Shown in pieces: positions 41,760-50,761 of a DNA stretch of 64,000 nt (within the stretch, counting starts at the first letter, position 1; each line of letters begins with the position of its first letter). The notes below the pieces were generated by a model. The model was not told the origin of the DNA, ran no database searches, and worked only from the letters and a program-made list of their open reading frames with translations. The DNA comes from Desulfuromonas sp. DDH964. GTDB lineage: Bacteria > Desulfobacterota > Desulfuromonadia > Desulfuromonadales > DDH964. A program made the position numbers and the translations under genes. The DNA lies in contig NZ_CP015080.1 in the NCBI RefSeq assembly GCF_001611275.1, forward strand, positions 310,001 to 374,000, given 5' to 3'.

Positions 41760-43078
41760 AAAAGATTGTGTAAATGGCCATTCAGGGGTACACCGGGACC
41801 CCACCCTCTAAGGAGCCCCCATGGCCATCGAAAAAGATCTGCTGGACCGTCTGCTTGCCGACTACAAGAAGCCCGAAGACCTGATCGGCGAAACCGGCTT
41901 GCTTAAACAGCTCACCAAGGCCCTTCTGGAACGAGCTTTGGAAGCGGAATTGACCCAACACCTGGGGCACGAGAAGCATGCTCCCGTGGCCACGAAAGGC
42001 GGCAATGCCCGCAATGGCAAGTCGGCCAAAACCATCAAGGGCGAATTCGGCAAACTGCCGATCGAGGTTCCGCGTGACCGGGACAGCAGCTTCGAGCCGC
42101 TCATCATTCCCAAGGGCCAGACCCGCTTCGCCGGCTTCGACGGCAAGATCATCTCCCTCTACGCCCGGGGGATGACGACCCGGGAGATCCAGGGGCATCT
42201 GGAAGAGATTTATGGCGTCGAGGTCTCTCCCGCCCTCATTTCCAGCGTGACCGATGCCGTCGCGGACGAGGTCAAGATCTGGCAGAACCGACCGCTCGAC
42301 GCCCTCTATCCCATCGTCTATATGGACGCGGTCCGGGTCAAGGTGCGGGACAACGGCCACGTCAGCAATAAAGCGGTCTACCTGGCCCTGGGCGTCACCC
42401 TGGACGGCATCAAGGAGGTCCTGGGCATGTGGGTGGCCGAGAACGAGGGCGCCAAGTTCTGGCTACAGGTGGTGACCGAGTTGAAAAACCGGGGTGTCGA
42501 AGACATCTTCATCGCCTGCGTGGACGGGCTCAAAGGTTTCCCCGAGGCCATCGAAGCAGTCTTTCCTCGCACCCAGGTCCAGCTCTGCCTCGTTCACATG
42601 GTGCGCCATTCTCTCCGCTACGTCTCCTGGAAACAGCGCAAGGAAGTGGCGGCCGATCTGAAGTCCATTTACCAGGCCGCGACGGCCGAGCAGGCCGAAA
42701 TGAACCTGACGGAGTTCGAAGCGAAGTGGGATAAAACCCACCCCTCCATCGGCCAGTCCTGGCGGCGCAACTGGGAGAGAATCACCCCGTTTTTCGCCTA
42801 CCCGGCGGAGATTCGCAAGGTGATCTACACCACCAATGCGATCGAATCGCTAAACATGTCGCTGCGCAAGGTCACCAAGAACCGGGGCTCATTCCCCAAC
42901 GACGCAGCCATGTTCAAACTGCTCTACCTGGCGCTAAACAATATCGCCAAGAAATGGACCCTGCCGATTCGGGACTGGAAGGCCGCCCTCAACCAGTTCT
43001 CTATCTTGTTCGAAGGCAGGTTGCCGGTTTACTGACGACAAAAACCCAAGCCATTTACACAAACTGATTTACACCGCC
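41750..43078 (+). mobile_element. IS256-family insertion sequence, complete (1329 bp)
   Basis: Flanked by GATCCTGC duplications. The ends are inverted repeats: left GAGGGTGTAAAAAAGATTGT, right (opposite strand) GGCGGTGTAAATCAGTTTGT, both continuing GTAAATGGC. Contains one full transposase gene. Confidence 0.88.
41821..43035 (+). CDS. IS256-family (Mutator-type) transposase
   Basis: 404 aa. Mutator-type DDE transposase: ALEAELTQHLGHEKH, then ARGMTTREIQGHLEEIYGVE, first Asp in YPIVYMDAVRVKV, second Asp in IACVDGLKGFPEAI, CLVHMVRHSLRYVSWK, and Glu in YTTNAIESLNMSLRK. Length is normal (about 400 aa). ATG with AAGGAG upstream. Intact. Confidence 0.95.
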   Translation: MAIEKDLLDRLLADYKKPEDLIGETGLLKQLTKALLERALEAELTQHLGHEKHAPVATKGGNARNGKSAKTIKGEFGKLPIEVPRDRDSSFEPLIIPKGQTRFAGFDGKIISLYARGMTTREIQGHLEEIYGVEVSPALISSVTDAVADEVKIWQNRPLDALYPIVYMDAVRVKVRDNGHVSNKAVYLALGVTLDGIKEVLGMWVAENEGAKFWLQVVTELKNRGVEDIFIACVDGLKGFPEAIEAVFPRTQVQLCLVHMVRHSLRYVSWKQRKEVAADLKSIYQAATAEQAEMNLTEFEAKWDKTHPSIGQSWRRNWERITPFFAYPAEIRKVIYTTNAIESLNMSLRKVTKNRGSFPNDAAMFKLLYLALNNIAKKWTLPIRDWKAALNQFSILFEGRLPVY

Positions 43079-43147
43079 GATCCTGCATCTGGAATTATGT
43101 GGATCAACCGTTGATGTCCCTGATTCTGGATTGTAATATGGGCGTTT

Positions 43148-46100
43148 CTATCTCCCCTCCAATTTTTGTGACATTTCTTCAAGTCTTTTAAGTGAATCTG
43201 GATCGATATCCCAATTTTTTTCCGATCTCGGCTTCACATTTCCAAGAGTCGAAATTCCATCGGAAGGGTTGGTATTCAGGGCAGTTGGAGTAGGCGGAGC
43301 TGGCTCAATAATTACAGTATTCGGACCACCAACCAAAGATCGAGCATCCGGGCTATCAGGCTGTGGGATCATCGGCCGAGCCAAATCCCTTCCAAGTTGC
43401 TTCAATGTGTTTGACCCAAAATCAAAGGCTCCATTGTCTTCATAGGCGGCATTAATTGCTCCCCTGCGGTTATCAGCCGCTTTTTCTACATGACTAGTTG
43501 GACCTTCAATATTTGATGGACGGGGACCATCAAGACGATGATCGGTTATTGCTGCTTTGGCTTTACTTGCAGCCGAATCAGCCTGTTCTCGAAGATTTCC
43601 AACACTTCCAGTCACTTTGTTCTGAATTGCTGCTTTATCACGCAAAACCCAGTTGCCATGTTGCTCGTTATCGAGGGTACTATACCGATTGGCAATGAAC
43701 CCCTGGATATCTTTGTTCAGGGAATTCTGCTCCTCCGCACTTCCGGTGCGCTGAGCGGCAATATCGGTAGCAGTACGCTCGATGTTTTCAATACTAGCAG
43801 CACCATAGTCCTTTTGGGCTCTGTGCATTGCGTAGGCCGTCATTAGTTCCATGTCCTGAGCCGTTGAAGTCGTATCACGTGCCGCAGCCTCCTGGATATA
43901 TGAATACCCTTCCTTTCCAATATCCTGTGCGGATAAAGAAGAAGCGTATTTTCGCCCCTCAGAAGTTTGAAGTGATTGAGTTAGGGCCGATTCTCGAATT
44001 TCACTTGCGGTATTTCTCATCGCATTTACCTCTGACTCACTGGCGCTGAAAGAAGCTTTTTTCCCATCAGCCCCTATCAATTGATATCTCCCACCTCCTT
44101 GCGCGTTTACATCAACTAAGCCGAGGGATAACGCCGATATCAGCCCTTTTGCTCCCTTACCTAATCCGATACTAGCTCCAGCCTCCAGTATGTCTTGCCT
44201 TGTTTCATCCTTAACTTGAGAAAAAGCCGAACCATTTTCAACGCGACGTGCAGTTTCTTCTGAAACATTATTATTGACCGCCTCTTTAAAACTTCTGGAC
44301 TCACTGGAATGGACTGAATCCTCTTCAACTTTCTGCGCCAGACGGTTCCATGTATGCTCTGCGGCTAAACTGTGAGCACCCTTTCTGACTGCGTCCTCAC
44401 GATACCCGAGCCCAAACTTTCCGGAAAGCCCGGCAAGCTCAACCTGATCAATGACTTCTCTCCCGTCATAAAGATGTGCCTTGACGGTTCCAGCCGCCCC
44501 GGAATGAGTTACGGTGCCGGCCACATTATTTCCAGCTTCGTTTTTTAAGGTGTTACTCGTGAGACGCCAGCCCATCGAGTCCGTGGTCGCGGATGTATGT
44601 TCCCCCCGCAGGTCCGAATTTACAATCTTGTCTGGTGTGGTCCCATAGCCCATGACACCATTAGGTGTGGCGATTTTGTCCATGGCTTGGGACTGCCTGG
44701 CGAAACCTCCTAACCCCAACCTGCCAGGGGCTTGCGGAACCGCCCCTTGCCTCTGTAGCGCTTCCATGTTTTGAAGCCTGGCCGCCGCACCCTCAACTCC
44801 CCAGCTTTGATTCACGAGGCCTTCGGTCATCATCCCGCGATAACCATAGCGCTGATCGTTGGCAATTGTTTCGGTCGGCATGGACCAGGCGTTTGACTTG
44901 AGAGCAGCGGCTCGACCGGAAGGATCTTCGGTCATTCGTGCTGCCTGTTGGCCAGCGTTCTGAACCTGACCCATGAGGCTGCTGCCCATAGTGGCCAGCG
45001 CATGACCGCCGAATCTGACCAGCATGCCGGTAATAACCGTCGCCAGCATCAAGCCGGCCATCCTCACAGTTCCAAACATGCCGAGAATCTTGATTGTCTC
45101 ATTCGGCATGAAGTAGAAGGCGTCCATACCCAGGCCAGAGCCACCGCTATGCAGCCGAACCCCTTCCATCGCCCTGGTTCCATAATCCATCAGAAACTGG
45201 TGGAGAAGGGCATCGGTTACTCCCCAGGCCGTCAGCCAGATGAAAAAGCCGAGCATGACGCTGATCGCTTTGCCCAGCAAAGGTGTCGGAATGAAGAGGG
45301 CCAGAAAGGGCACCAGCCCTAATGCGACAGCCGTCAGTACGCCTTTCATGATCGGCAGCCATTCGTTGGCGGCTTTCATGGCACCGCTGGCGTTCATCAA
45401 AAACTTGTAGTTGGCGACTGCGGCGGTATCTCCTGAGCGAAACACGTCGTGCAGCCGCTGGGAGAGATAGGCCTGACGGACAAAATCGTCCGTTGTCACC
45501 CCGGACACGCCAAGATCCGAAAAGGTCGCCTGCAGGGACGTCTTGCATTTCTGATAGCTGGCCACAGCCGATGTGTCATAGCCGATCTGGGCGCAGATCC
45601 CTTTCAGGTTCTCCTCCAGATGAGCGGGTGATCCGAGGTAGGTGTTGATGTTCACCCAGGACTGCTGGCAGGTCATGGTCTGCCCCTGAGGTGCTGTGAG
45701 GTCGTAATAGACTGTGTAGATTGCTGGAGAGTTGGCCTTCGCCAAAGAGGTCCTGAAGTCACCCGTTGTACGGCGCAATTCGTCTACCGTCAAAGTCGTT
45801 CCGGGTCGGGTTAATTCGAAGGTGACACAGTCCTGAATGTATTTGTTCACCGAGGTGTCCATCAGGGTGTCGTCGGTGGTCAATACCTTGCTGGCAGCCT
45901 GAAACAACCCCAGAAAACCTGAGCCGCCAGCCTGGTCGGTATAGCTGCGGGGATCTCCGGTGGTCGAAACAATCTCCACCATGCCCCGCTCTACCAGGTT
46001 CAGGATACCCGCCACCGCGACGATCCCGTCCGGGATGCCGCCGATCGCCTGATACTTGTTGGTCTGGTTGTCATAAAGATGGATCGTGCCGGTCGGCACT

Positions 46101-46417
46101 ACGAGTCCGAGGTAGATCACGACGCCGGTCAGAATGGGAACGAGCCAGGATACCGGATTTGCCCTGGCCCCACTTGCGGCGCGGGCGACAATCGCAAATC
46201 CGCCAAACATGATCGCCATCACGATGACCGAAAAAAACAGTCCTCGATACCCGCCGTCGCTGAAAATCAGGGCGAGTCTTTGGAGCCCGCTGGCGACGGC
46301 ATCAAACCCTCCCCAGGTATAAAAATCAGCATCCAGAGCGAACGCCGGGGCCGGGGCGAGGATGGACACCAGGACTGAAACAGGAGCGAGACGTTTTCTT
46401 ATGAACCTATTCGACAT
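43148..46417 (-). CDS. traG: Mating-pair stabilisation protein TraG
   Basis: 1089 aa from ATG 46417 (an in-frame TTG lies 6 nt upstream). N-terminal third is the TraG_N membrane domain: signal-like start, FYTWGGFDAVASGLQRLALI, several membrane segments to about residue 480, VPTGTIHLYDNQTNKYQAIG. The rest is a long Ala/Ser/Gln-rich periplasmic region with helices. In F, TraG acts in pilus assembly (N-part) and mate stabilisation or entry exclusion (C-part). Last gene of the leftward operon; overlaps the preceding gene by 11 nt. Confidence 0.92.
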   Translation of the reverse strand: MSNRFIRKRLAPVSVLVSILAPAPAFALDADFYTWGGFDAVASGLQRLALIFSDGGYRGLFFSVIVMAIMFGGFAIVARAASGARANPVSWLVPILTGVVIYLGLVVPTGTIHLYDNQTNKYQAIGGIPDGIVAVAGILNLVERGMVEIVSTTGDPRSYTDQAGGSGFLGLFQAASKVLTTDDTLMDTSVNKYIQDCVTFELTRPGTTLTVDELRRTTGDFRTSLAKANSPAIYTVYYDLTAPQGQTMTCQQSWVNINTYLGSPAHLEENLKGICAQIGYDTSAVASYQKCKTSLQATFSDLGVSGVTTDDFVRQAYLSQRLHDVFRSGDTAAVANYKFLMNASGAMKAANEWLPIMKGVLTAVALGLVPFLALFIPTPLLGKAISVMLGFFIWLTAWGVTDALLHQFLMDYGTRAMEGVRLHSGGSGLGMDAFYFMPNETIKILGMFGTVRMAGLMLATVITGMLVRFGGHALATMGSSLMGQVQNAGQQAARMTEDPSGRAAALKSNAWSMPTETIANDQRYGYRGMMTEGLVNQSWGVEGAAARLQNMEALQRQGAVPQAPGRLGLGGFARQSQAMDKIATPNGVMGYGTTPDKIVNSDLRGEHTSATTDSMGWRLTSNTLKNEAGNNVAGTVTHSGAAGTVKAHLYDGREVIDQVELAGLSGKFGLGYREDAVRKGAHSLAAEHTWNRLAQKVEEDSVHSSESRSFKEAVNNNVSEETARRVENGSAFSQVKDETRQDILEAGASIGLGKGAKGLISALSLGLVDVNAQGGGRYQLIGADGKKASFSASESEVNAMRNTASEIRESALTQSLQTSEGRKYASSLSAQDIGKEGYSYIQEAAARDTTSTAQDMELMTAYAMHRAQKDYGAASIENIERTATDIAAQRTGSAEEQNSLNKDIQGFIANRYSTLDNEQHGNWVLRDKAAIQNKVTGSVGNLREQADSAASKAKAAITDHRLDGPRPSNIEGPTSHVEKAADNRRGAINAAYEDNGAFDFGSNTLKQLGRDLARPMIPQPDSPDARSLVGGPNTVIIEPAPPTPTALNTNPSDGISTLGNVKPRSEKNWDIDPDSLKRLEEMSQKLEGR

Positions 46418-47132
46418 GGACAACCCCTGCCTCGATCAGCTTTCGGTTCCGTCTCATGGCCAGAAGCATGGCGACTGTGGGGATCGCAATAAAGACCACG
46501 GTGATTCCAAGAATGAACCACGCTGATGTCAGGAAAACTCCCTTGAACCCATAGACCCAGTCGTAGACGGCCAGCACCGAAGGCTTGGAAAGCTTGAGCC
46601 GGTAGAGCTGTGTCGCCGCCCATTGGAGGTTCGAATCGGTCATGACCACGATGTAGAGGAAATGGAAGCCGATAAAGGCCAGAATCGCTTTCAGCACAGC
46701 ACCTGCGACAACCCCGCCAAGAAGGTTCCTGGTCATGGCACGGGTATAGGTCCCGACGAATTTGGTGCAGGCGTAGGCGAGAAAGATCGCAAACCCGAGG
46801 GAATAGCCAACGGCAAGCAGAAACGCGAACAGCATGTCGAAAGTATCCGGCGACGTGGAACCGAACACCGGGATGTACCGCTCCACAACGCCGATGGCGA
46901 AGGGGGTCAACAGCGCTGAAATCAACCCAGAGATAAAGGAGCTGCGAAAGCCTACCTCGAAGAATTCCAGACGCTGCTTGGTTGTCAGGAACGTGTCGCG
47001 AATGACCGCCCCGCCAAGCTCGTTGGCGAAGTTCTGCTCGATGTAGGAGATCGCCTCCAGAAACCCCTTGGGATGGATTTCCTGGCCGGGCGGCATGGGC
47101 AGGATGTCGCTGCTCGAATCGTTTTTTCCCAA
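46407..47132 (-). CDS. Polytopic membrane protein of the tra operon
   Basis: 241 aa with about four to five membrane segments (LISALLTPFAIGVVERYIPV, MLFAFLLAVGYSLGFAIFLA, VVAGAVLKAILAFIGFHFLY, SAWFILGITVVFIAIPTVAM). N-terminal 60 residues are cytoplasmic. I do not recognise the family. Its place between the small membrane protein and traG suggests part of the inner-membrane channel or an exclusion function. Confidence 0.75.
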   Translation of the reverse strand: MGKNDSSSDILPMPPGQEIHPKGFLEAISYIEQNFANELGGAVIRDTFLTTKQRLEFFEVGFRSSFISGLISALLTPFAIGVVERYIPVFGSTSPDTFDMLFAFLLAVGYSLGFAIFLAYACTKFVGTYTRAMTRNLLGGVVAGAVLKAILAFIGFHFLYIVVMTDSNLQWAATQLYRLKLSKPSVLAVYDWVYGFKGVFLTSAWFILGITVVFIAIPTVAMLLAMRRNRKLIEAGVVHVE

Positions 47133-47143
47133 ACCTTGATCTC

Positions 47144-47398
47144 CTAGCGGGACAGCAGCCCCAGAAAACGGAAAAGCGCGGCACCGTAGGCAATTCCCCC
47201 GGAAGCAAGGAACGTCCAGAACCCCATCATGAAGTTACGCCGCCGCACCCCGAACCAGAAGGAGAGTCCCAGAAGGAGGACAGCGAAGATCCGGCTCCAA
47301 AACCCGAGAAAGATGGTCGCAAACAGGTTTTGCCAGAACCCGATATACTCGCCGGCTCCCATGTGGCTCAGCGGATTCAGTTGATTGATCCAGTCCAC
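47144..47398 (-). CDS. Small membrane protein of the tra operon
   Basis: 84 aa with two to three membrane segments (NLFATIFLGFWSRIFAVLLL, GFWTFLASGGIAYGAALFRF). Ribosome site GGAGGGGTCGGTGG upstream. Not recognised. Lies 9 nt after the S26 peptidase gene. Confidence 0.7.
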   Translation of the reverse strand: MDWINQLNPLSHMGAGEYIGFWQNLFATIFLGFWSRIFAVLLLGLSFWFGVRRRNFMMGFWTFLASGGIAYGAALFRFLGLLSR

Positions 47399-47407
47399 CG
47401 ACCCCTC

Positions 47408-47908
47408 CTAGAAAATCGGCCGAGCCCAGGCCAGATAGTTTGTTTTTTCAATCAAGCCAAAATAGCGGGAATCGAAGCTGTCTGGATGATCCCCCACCAG
47501 GAAGACCTCGCCTGCGGGAATCTTTCCGGTGAACAGAAACGGTGTCAGTGGCTCTCCATTTTGAGACGTCTCCTTGGCATGACCGAGAAATTCGTCGCCG
47601 CAAAAGAAATCTCGCCTCTTTTGACTCAATGTCTCTCCCTCGTCACACCCGACACGCTTGATAGCTCGAATATCCTGTCCATTGACCACCGTCTCGGGAA
47701 CCGGCATACCTTTCAGGTTCGACGAAGGAAGATGAAACAGAACATATTGTCCATGCCGGACTTTGGACGTGTCTTGGGAGAGCCACCAGACCCGGTGTTT
47801 GACAGACGGTGTGAGTGTGACGCTGATTCTTCCGGGAAGAAAAGAGCCGGCGAATCCCGCCAGCAACAGGGAAAGAAGTAGAATCGTCCGCTTCTTGCGT
47901 GTTGTCAC
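47408..47908 (-). CDS. S26-family signal peptidase of the conjugation system
   Basis: 166 aa. One N-terminal membrane segment (TILLLSLLLAGFAGSFLPG). Catalytic Ser in LTPSVKHRVWW (near residues 32-42), general-base Lys in IRAIKRVGC (near 81-89), and the C-terminal box VFLVGDHPDSFDSRYFG. Matches TraF/TrhF-type conjugative peptidases that mature the pilin or other exported Tra proteins. Start overlaps the upstream trbI-like gene (ATGA). Confidence 0.88.
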   Translation of the reverse strand: MTTRKKRTILLLSLLLAGFAGSFLPGRISVTLTPSVKHRVWWLSQDTSKVRHGQYVLFHLPSSNLKGMPVPETVVNGQDIRAIKRVGCDEGETLSQKRRDFFCGDEFLGHAKETSQNGEPLTPFLFTGKIPAGEVFLVGDHPDSFDSRYFGLIEKTNYLAWARPIF

Positions 47909-48393
47909 GGCTCGATCACCTCGACATTGCGCACCACGACATCTCCAAGGACTACCGCGTAACGTTTTGGGATGGTCTCCACAAGCTGTTCCAGCCGATC
48001 CATCCGCTTCTTCAGTTCGGCATCGTCAATGTCTCCCTGCAGGTACAATCCCTTCTGCTTTGCTAAAAACCCCTGGAGATCCACTGCCACGACCTTTTGC
48101 GCGATAAATCGGTCGTAGAGATAAACCGAGCCGAAAGAGATCGTCACCGAGACCAACACAGCGCAAAAAAAGATCCGGGCCGGGCTCCACCCAACTGGAG
48201 GGGGGGCGTCAGGTGGAGTCTCCAGCCCGGAAGGCGAATCGGTCGATTGCAAAGGGGAATCCTTTTCTTCTTCGTTCAACAGGGCCTCCGAATTCGGCAG
48301 GGCGATCTTTCCAGAGGGAATAACTGCCTTTATTAATTTCAGCGATTTCCAGAGAGGGCCAAAGCTATCTCCAAGGAACGCACCCCTTTTCAC
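47905..48393 (-). CDS. TrbI-like protein
   Basis: 162 aa. A cytoplasmic N-terminal part (about 70 residues, Pro/Ser-rich) is followed by one membrane segment (IFFCAVLVSVTISFGSVYLY) and a periplasmic domain VVAVDLQGFLAKQKG ... YAVVLGDVVVRNVEVIEP. This is the F-type TrbI pattern, longer at the N-terminus than F TrbI (128 aa). TrbI assists pilus retraction and contacts TraH. Assigned by motif and position between trbC and the peptidase. Confidence 0.65.
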   Translation of the reverse strand: MKRGAFLGDSFGPLWKSLKLIKAVIPSGKIALPNSEALLNEEEKDSPLQSTDSPSGLETPPDAPPPVGWSPARIFFCAVLVSVTISFGSVYLYDRFIAQKVVAVDLQGFLAKQKGLYLQGDIDDAELKKRMDRLEQLVETIPKRYAVVLGDVVVRNVEVIEP

Positions 48394-48418
48394 CTTGGGA
48401 ATAGGGGCTGGGGGAAGG

Positions 48419-49168
48419 TCATGGAATCGGCTTCAACTTCTCCGCAAGCCGACGCAAATCTTTGTTCCCGGTTTCGCGAGCGAGGAGTTCAAGACCATAA
48501 CCAAGGCTGGCGTCGCCATAGACGATCAAAGCTCTGCCGTTCACATTTCCATCAGGGGCAAAAGCTATGGCCGGCACCTTTTCAATCCCGGCTTGCCTGA
48601 ACAGAGTCGGATCAACGATGAATGGAAGCTCGCGCATGGCACATTCGCCACCGGGTCCAAGTTCACAATGTGGATCTGCCTTCAAGACGTTCGCGATGAA
48701 CGAGGAGGTTGGCCCTATGTGTTTCGCCCCGCCAACAAAGCCGCGCAGCACCATGACAAACCTGGAATCGTTCAGTCTTGCCATGTCCGCGACGTAGTTT
48801 CTGAGCGTCGTCAGGGGCATCGATGAAGAGACAAAAAGATAGATTCGATCCGAAGCGGGGCTGTCGGCAGCCTCGGTTTTTTCTCCTTTTGGGTTCTCTG
48901 CCGCCAGCCATTTCGCGCCGAAGAATTCATCCGCAAGCCTTTTGCGCTCGTGCTGAAGCCTCTTCTGAAAACCATCCGATTGATAAAGCCGGAAGAGATC
49001 CTCTGCGGCTTTTTGGGCCTCCGGGTCGATTTCAGGAAGAGCCACTTCGACGGTTTCGGCTTGTTCCATCAGAGGCCGAAGATTCTCCTCAAGGGATTCG
49101 GTTTCCCCTGCCGCGTTTGAGATGACCGGAGCAAGGATGAGCATCAAACCAAGGATAAACCGCTTCAT
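48419..49168 (-). CDS. trbC: F-type conjugal transfer protein TrbC
   Basis: 249 aa from ATG 49168, which overlaps the traU stop (ATGA). Signal peptide MKRFILGLMLILAPVISNA. Core of TrbC_Ftype: DRIYLFVSSSMPLTTLRNYV, VMVLRGFVGGAKHIGPT, LPFIVDPTLFRQAGIEKVPA and a thioredoxin-like C-terminus without CxxC. Needed for pilus assembly in F; acts with TraW in the periplasm. Confidence 0.92.
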   Translation of the reverse strand: MKRFILGLMLILAPVISNAAGETESLEENLRPLMEQAETVEVALPEIDPEAQKAAEDLFRLYQSDGFQKRLQHERKRLADEFFGAKWLAAENPKGEKTEAADSPASDRIYLFVSSSMPLTTLRNYVADMARLNDSRFVMVLRGFVGGAKHIGPTSSFIANVLKADPHCELGPGGECAMRELPFIVDPTLFRQAGIEKVPAIAFAPDGNVNGRALIVYGDASLGYGLELLARETGNKDLRRLAEKLKPIP

Positions 49169-50163
49169 GGCGAATACCCGATGCAGCACTTGTTCTTGCG
49201 GGTCAGAATCCAGAGGAAATTGTCCGGAGCGTTTGGCCCGGCCCCACCGGGAGGATTTTTGCCGCTGCCCCAGAGAAGGTCGCTACGACCGATGGGGATG
49301 CAGTCGTTTCCTTTGACCGGTCGGGCGATTTGCAGGCGATAATGGCTTTTGCGCCAAATCGGTGCCATGACCGGCCCGCAGGCGTTGCTCGCGGTGTCCC
49401 AAAGCAACATCTCCCGGCTGAGCTTGAAAAGCATTCGCGCCGCCAGCCCGGCGTTGGCCGTGGTGGCGTTTCTCTCCGAAATGGTCCCTGACAGCGGATA
49501 GGCGCTGCCCCAGCTTCCCATGCACCAGAAAAGCGAATCGAGAGGATACCCAAGGTTCGCGGCGGTACTGTCCGGGATGCACGAAAGCTGTGAGGCGGGA
49601 TTTGCGAACAACAGGGCCTCGGGGTTGATCAGGAATGCCAGGGCATCGTTACTCCAGAGAGGGTCGACCTCTGTCATGTACGCCAGGTCGAAGCCTTCCT
49701 GCTCAAGGCAGGGAAAGTCCACGAACAGATCCATGATCGCGAAGACCGGCAGGATGTAATAGTGCGCCTGTTGGAACACCTGCGAGCCACCCGAAACGTC
49801 CTGATCATCGATGGAGCCGTTTAGAAGACCCGGCTGGGGATTGCTCATGGAGGTCCCCATCGAGGGGAAACAGTAGGCGTCATGGACGGTCTCGATCATT
49901 CTGGCCGGCTCGTAAAAGCTCGCCGTGACCCCGATGGTGAGGCTTCCACCATTGAAGCAGGCGCAGACCGGAGGTGAGGTGTTTTCCACAGGGACCTGCC
50001 CCTGGCTGTTACCCAGGGTAAGTTTCCCCCCGAACTGGATTGGGAAAATGCACTGCCAGCAAATATCCGTGACCGGGTTGATCGGTCTTGAGTCGCACTT
50101 CCCCCAGGCGCCGCCCGGAAAAAGAAAGCTACTGAACAGAAGAACGAGAATCAGGGATCTCAA
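49165..50163 (-). CDS. traU: Conjugal transfer protein TraU
   Basis: 332 aa with signal peptide ending PGGAWG. Cys-rich exported protein with the TraU signature: NPVTDICWQCIFPIQFGGKL, VCACFNGGSLTIGVTASFYE, EPARMIETVHDAYCFPSMG, CMGSWGSAYPLSG and a C-terminal NKCCIGYSP. TraU is needed mainly for DNA transfer and stabilises the mating apparatus. Overlaps traW by 35 nt at its 5' end. Confidence 0.95.
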   Translation of the reverse strand: MRSLILVLLFSSFLFPGGAWGKCDSRPINPVTDICWQCIFPIQFGGKLTLGNSQGQVPVENTSPPVCACFNGGSLTIGVTASFYEPARMIETVHDAYCFPSMGTSMSNPQPGLLNGSIDDQDVSGGSQVFQQAHYYILPVFAIMDLFVDFPCLEQEGFDLAYMTEVDPLWSNDALAFLINPEALLFANPASQLSCIPDSTAANLGYPLDSLFWCMGSWGSAYPLSGTISERNATTANAGLAARMLFKLSREMLLWDTASNACGPVMAPIWRKSHYRLQIARPVKGNDCIPIGRSDLLWGSGKNPPGGAGPNAPDNFLWILTRKNKCCIGYSP

Positions 50164-50761
50164 TTTCCTTAACCTCCATCAGGCGGCCTTTCCTGCTGAT
50201 GACCGAAGGGACTGCGGCCAGCTTGAATCGCTCAAGGATGCGCCTGCCCGCATAAAACACGGCTCGGCCAAGTTGCTCCCCAACCCTTGAAAAGGCTCCT
50301 TGGGTCAGAAGAATCTGCGAGCCCGGCTCGCTCAGGAGCGAGGACCTCTTCAGCCAGTCCAACTGCTCGGGGTCATCTCCATCCAGAACCACGAGAGTCT
50401 GGTTGAAAGGAACGTAATCCAGAGGATTGAAGCGGTAACCACGGGGATAGAGAATTCCACCTCGCCCATCCGGCACATCGAATTCCAAGGTGTAGGTCAT
50501 ATCCACCAGAAAAGAGCGATCATGCGTGGCCCTCGGCAACGGAACCAGGTTCGACGGCCTGAAATCTTCGGGCTTTTCTTTGTCCAGAATGGACCGCCAG
50601 TTGACGTCCTTCGCTCTTTCCTCGATCTCCGTCAGAGCGTCGCGCTCCACGATAGGATAAACCTGACCAACCGTGCCGATGACTTTGGCTTGAGCTGGCG
50701 AGACGGCCAGAAAGCAGAGCACCAGAACCGGAATGGCCATTTTCAACGGAGCAATGTTCAT
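50129..50761 (-). CDS. traW: Conjugal transfer protein TraW
   Basis: 210 aa. Signal peptide (ALKM-like hydrophobic stretch AIPVLVLCFLAVSPAQA), then KVIGTVGQVYPIVERDALTE, a TraW hallmark, and PRGYRFNPLDYVPFNQTLVV, VLDGDDPEQLDWL near residues 105-140. Periplasmic partner of TrbC in pilus assembly. Overlaps the upstream TraN-related gene by 4 bp. Confidence 0.93.
   Translation of the reverse strand: MNIAPLKMAIPVLVLCFLAVSPAQAKVIGTVGQVYPIVERDALTEIEERAKDVNWRSILDKEKPEDFRPSNLVPLPRATHDRSFLVDMTYTLEFDVPDGRGGILYPRGYRFNPLDYVPFNQTLVVLDGDDPEQLDWLKRSSLLSEPGSQILLTQGAFSRVGEQLGRAVFYAGRRILERFKLAAVPSVISRKGRLMEVKEIEIPDSRSSVQ

Noticed and set aside
46399..47208. 269-codon frame on the minus strand
   Set aside because: Overlaps in another phase the membrane protein 46407-47132, whose hydrophobic segments and operon spacing are convincing.
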